64,000 nucleotides of DNA, taken from the NCBI GenBank assembly GCA_965218775.1, contig CBDCLS010000006.1, positions 310,001 through 374,000 of the forward strand. Direction: 5' to 3'. Position 1 is the stretch's first letter. Each line of letters opens with the position of its first letter. Position numbers and translations under genes: made by a program. A model generated the notes under the pieces. It did no database searches, was not told where the DNA came from, and saw only the letters and a list, made by a program, of their open reading frames with translations. This document shows, one piece after another, positions 62,338 through 64,000 of the stretch. This DNA is from CAUZIZ01 sp965218775. Lineage in GTDB: Bacteria > Acidobacteriota > UBA6911 > RPQK01 > JAJDTT01.

Positions 62338-64000
62338 ATGGCCAGGTCAATGGTGATTGTTGAATCGCCAGCGAAAGCTCGAACCATAGAGAAATACCTC
62401 GGCAAAGACTTCATTGTGCGCGCTTGCGCCGGCCACATCAAGGACCTGCCCCAAAGGGCGCTGGGTGTGAATATCAAGCGTGATTTTGAGGCCAGCTACC
62501 GCGTCCTACCGGGTAAAGAAAAGATCGTCACAGACCTGAAAAAGGCGGCAGAGAAGTCCAAGGCCATCTATCTAGCCGCTGATCCCGACCGCGAGGGAGA
62601 GGCGATTTGCCAGCACCTGGCCGAAGAGCTCAACGGTTCCTCCGGTCGAGAAGTCCACCGGGTGCTGCTCTACGAGATCACCAAGCCAGCCATTCTGGAG
62701 GCTTTCGAGCACCCCACGGCGATCGACAAACACAAAGTTGAAGCTCAACAGGCACGGCGAATCCTGGATCGCCTGGTAGGCTACAAGATCAGTCCCCTGC
62801 TCTGGACCAACGTCAGAAAAGGCCTGTCGGCCGGACGCGTCCAGTCGGTCGCTCTACGGATGATCGTCGACCGTGAGATGGAAATCCGGGCCTTCGTCTC
62901 GGAGGAGTACTGGAATTTCACGGCCTTTGTGCAAGCCAAGAATCCTCCCTCATTTGAAGCCAAAGCAGTCAAGCGGAACGGCAAGAAGTTCAAGGTATCG
63001 AACCAGGAGGAAGCCGACCAGTTGATGGAAGAGCTCGGATCCTCCGAGTTCAAGGTGAGCAACCTTACCAAGAAGGCGAGAAAAAGGAACCCGGTTCCCC
63101 CCTTCATTACCAGTAAGTTGCAGCAGGAGGCTGCGCGCGCCCTGAAGTTCACGGTTCGCAAGACAATGATGGTCGCCCAGAGGCTCTATGAGGGCGTCGA
63201 ACTCGGTGACGGGGAAAGTGTGGGTCTGATCACCTATATGCGTACCGATTCGACTCGCGTTGCCGCTTCAGCGCTGAGCGAGGTGCGTGAATTTATCGAA
63301 AAAAGCTACGGCAAACCCTACCTGCCGCCTCGTGCACTGACCTATCGAGGCAAGAAGAAAGCGCAGGATGCACACGAAGCCGTCCGTCCCACGTCGGCGC
63401 TCCGAGAACCCAGCAAGGTCCAGTCGTTCCTGAGTCAGGATGAGTTTCGGCTCTACAACTTGATCTGGAAACGCTTCGTGGCCTCCCAGATGAAACCCGC
63501 CGTATTCGATCAGACCGACATCGACATCCAGGCCGGGACCACGCAGTTCAAAGCCGTGGGAACCGTCATGAAATTCGACGGCTTCCTGAAGCTCTACGAT
63601 CAGGCAGTGGAGGACAAGGACAAGCTCTTGCCCCTGGTAGAGGTGGGTGAGACGCTACAGGTCGAGAAGGTCGTCCCCGAGCAGAAGTTCACCCAGCCCC
63701 CGCCGCGCTACAGTGAAGCAACCCTGGTCAAGGCACTGGAAGACAAGGTAATAGGGCGGCCGTCAACCTATGCTTCAATCCTCTCAGTCATCCAGAGCCG
63801 GGATTACGTCAAGAAAGATGAAGGTCGCTTCGTTCCCACCGAGCTGGGCGAGACCGTTCTGCAGTTACTGGTCGAGTACTTCAAGGAGCTTTTCGATTAC
63901 GACTACACCGCCAAGCTGGAACAGAACCTTGACGAGATCGAGGTGGGTAAAGAGGACTGGCTGCACACCCTGAAGGGTTTCTACCTGGAGTTTTCCCGGG
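62338..64000 (+). CDS. topA: DNA topoisomerase I (3' end beyond window)
   Basis: Starts at ATG 62338 (MARSMVIVESPAKARTIEKYLG), 8 nt after AAGGAG; ATG 62332 in the same frame is too close to that site. Toprim motifs VIVESPAKA and LAADPDREGEAI are present. The catalytic tyrosine lies in GLITYMRTDSTRVA at about residue 299. Further TopA motifs are QDAHEAVRPTS and RYSEATLVKALEDKVIGRPSTYASIL. About 554 residues are visible; the C-terminal zinc-finger region would follow beyond the edge. It relaxes negative supercoils. Confidence 0.96.
   Translation, partial: MARSMVIVESPAKARTIEKYLGKDFIVRACAGHIKDLPQRALGVNIKRDFEASYRVLPGKEKIVTDLKKAAEKSKAIYLAADPDREGEAICQHLAEELNGSSGREVHRVLLYEITKPAILEAFEHPTAIDKHKVEAQQARRILDRLVGYKISPLLWTNVRKGLSAGRVQSVALRMIVDREMEIRAFVSEEYWNFTAFVQAKNPPSFEAKAVKRNGKKFKVSNQEEADQLMEELGSSEFKVSNLTKKARKRNPVPPFITSKLQQEAARALKFTVRKTMMVAQRLYEGVELGDGESVGLITYMRTDSTRVAASALSEVREFIEKSYGKPYLPPRALTYRGKKKAQDAHEAVRPTSALREPSKVQSFLSQDEFRLYNLIWKRFVASQMKPAVFDQTDIDIQAGTTQFKAVGTVMKFDGFLKLYDQAVEDKDKLLPLVEVGETLQVEKVVPEQKFTQPPPRYSEATLVKALEDKVIGRPSTYASILSVIQSRDYVKKDEGRFVPTELGETVLQLLVEYFKELFDYDYTAKLEQNLDEIEVGKEDWLHTLKGFYLEFSR

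Overview
The window most resembles a member of the Acidobacteriota (inferred from gene content and protein style, not from a marker-gene search). It carries a complete type II secretion (T2SS) gene set, futalosine-type menaquinone synthesis (mqnA), ABC-dependent surface polysaccharide genes, several large secreted repeat proteins, a tmRNA gene, and many short dispersed inverted-repeat elements between genes. Most genes are densely packed and high in G+C at third positions.

Layout. 1-3.5 kb: an O-antigen ligase-type membrane protein (off the left edge and frameshifted), divergent from a Wzm/Wzt polysaccharide ABC exporter. 3.5-11.5 kb, minus strand: an unknown exported protein, a PKD/Ig-like secreted protein (frameshifted), an Asp-box sialidase-like protein and an unknown Asp-rich protein. 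11.5-15.6 kb, plus strand: four overlapping family-2 glycosyltransferases behind a small unknown ORF. 15.7-20.3 kb: exported proteins, a decayed secreted-protein gene, a truncated IS4-type transposase and an intact IS200/IS605-type element. 20.9-22.4 kb: an ECF sigma / anti-sigma / exported TPR-like module. 22.4-34.9 kb, minus strand: gspE-F-G-H-I-J-K-L-M-C-D. A 269-bp inverted-repeat element sits in the leader of gspH. 34.9-36.7 kb: a second ECF sigma / anti-sigma / exported-protein module directly upstream of gspE. 36.8-38.2 kb: an M23 peptidase and tmRNA (minus strand).

38.2-52.4 kb is mixed: methyltransferase, sulfatase-like hydrolase, DUF4139 protein, YqeY, DUF3500 protein, M16 peptidase, a membrane glycosyltransferase-like protein (frameshifted), and a plus-strand polysaccharide group (flippase, YbhN-like protein, sugar-nucleotide epimerase) with an FmdB-type protein between them. 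52.4-61 kb, minus strand: beta-propeller protein, folD, asnS, and a compact run amgK, murU, CYTH protein, namZ, mqnA. NamZ, AmgK and MurU together would form a muramic-acid salvage route. The only large gap in that run (amgK-murU) consists entirely of repeats: two identical 175-bp inverted-repeat elements flanking two 130-bp hairpin units. 61-64 kb, plus strand: dprA and the 5' part of topA.

The points most worth following up are the 269-bp element that separates gspH from its original start, the nested-palindrome array in the amgK-murU gap, the RGG-like tail on the GspC-type protein, and a set of single-base indels that break four otherwise ordinary genes. I found no CRISPR array, prophage or tRNA gene.
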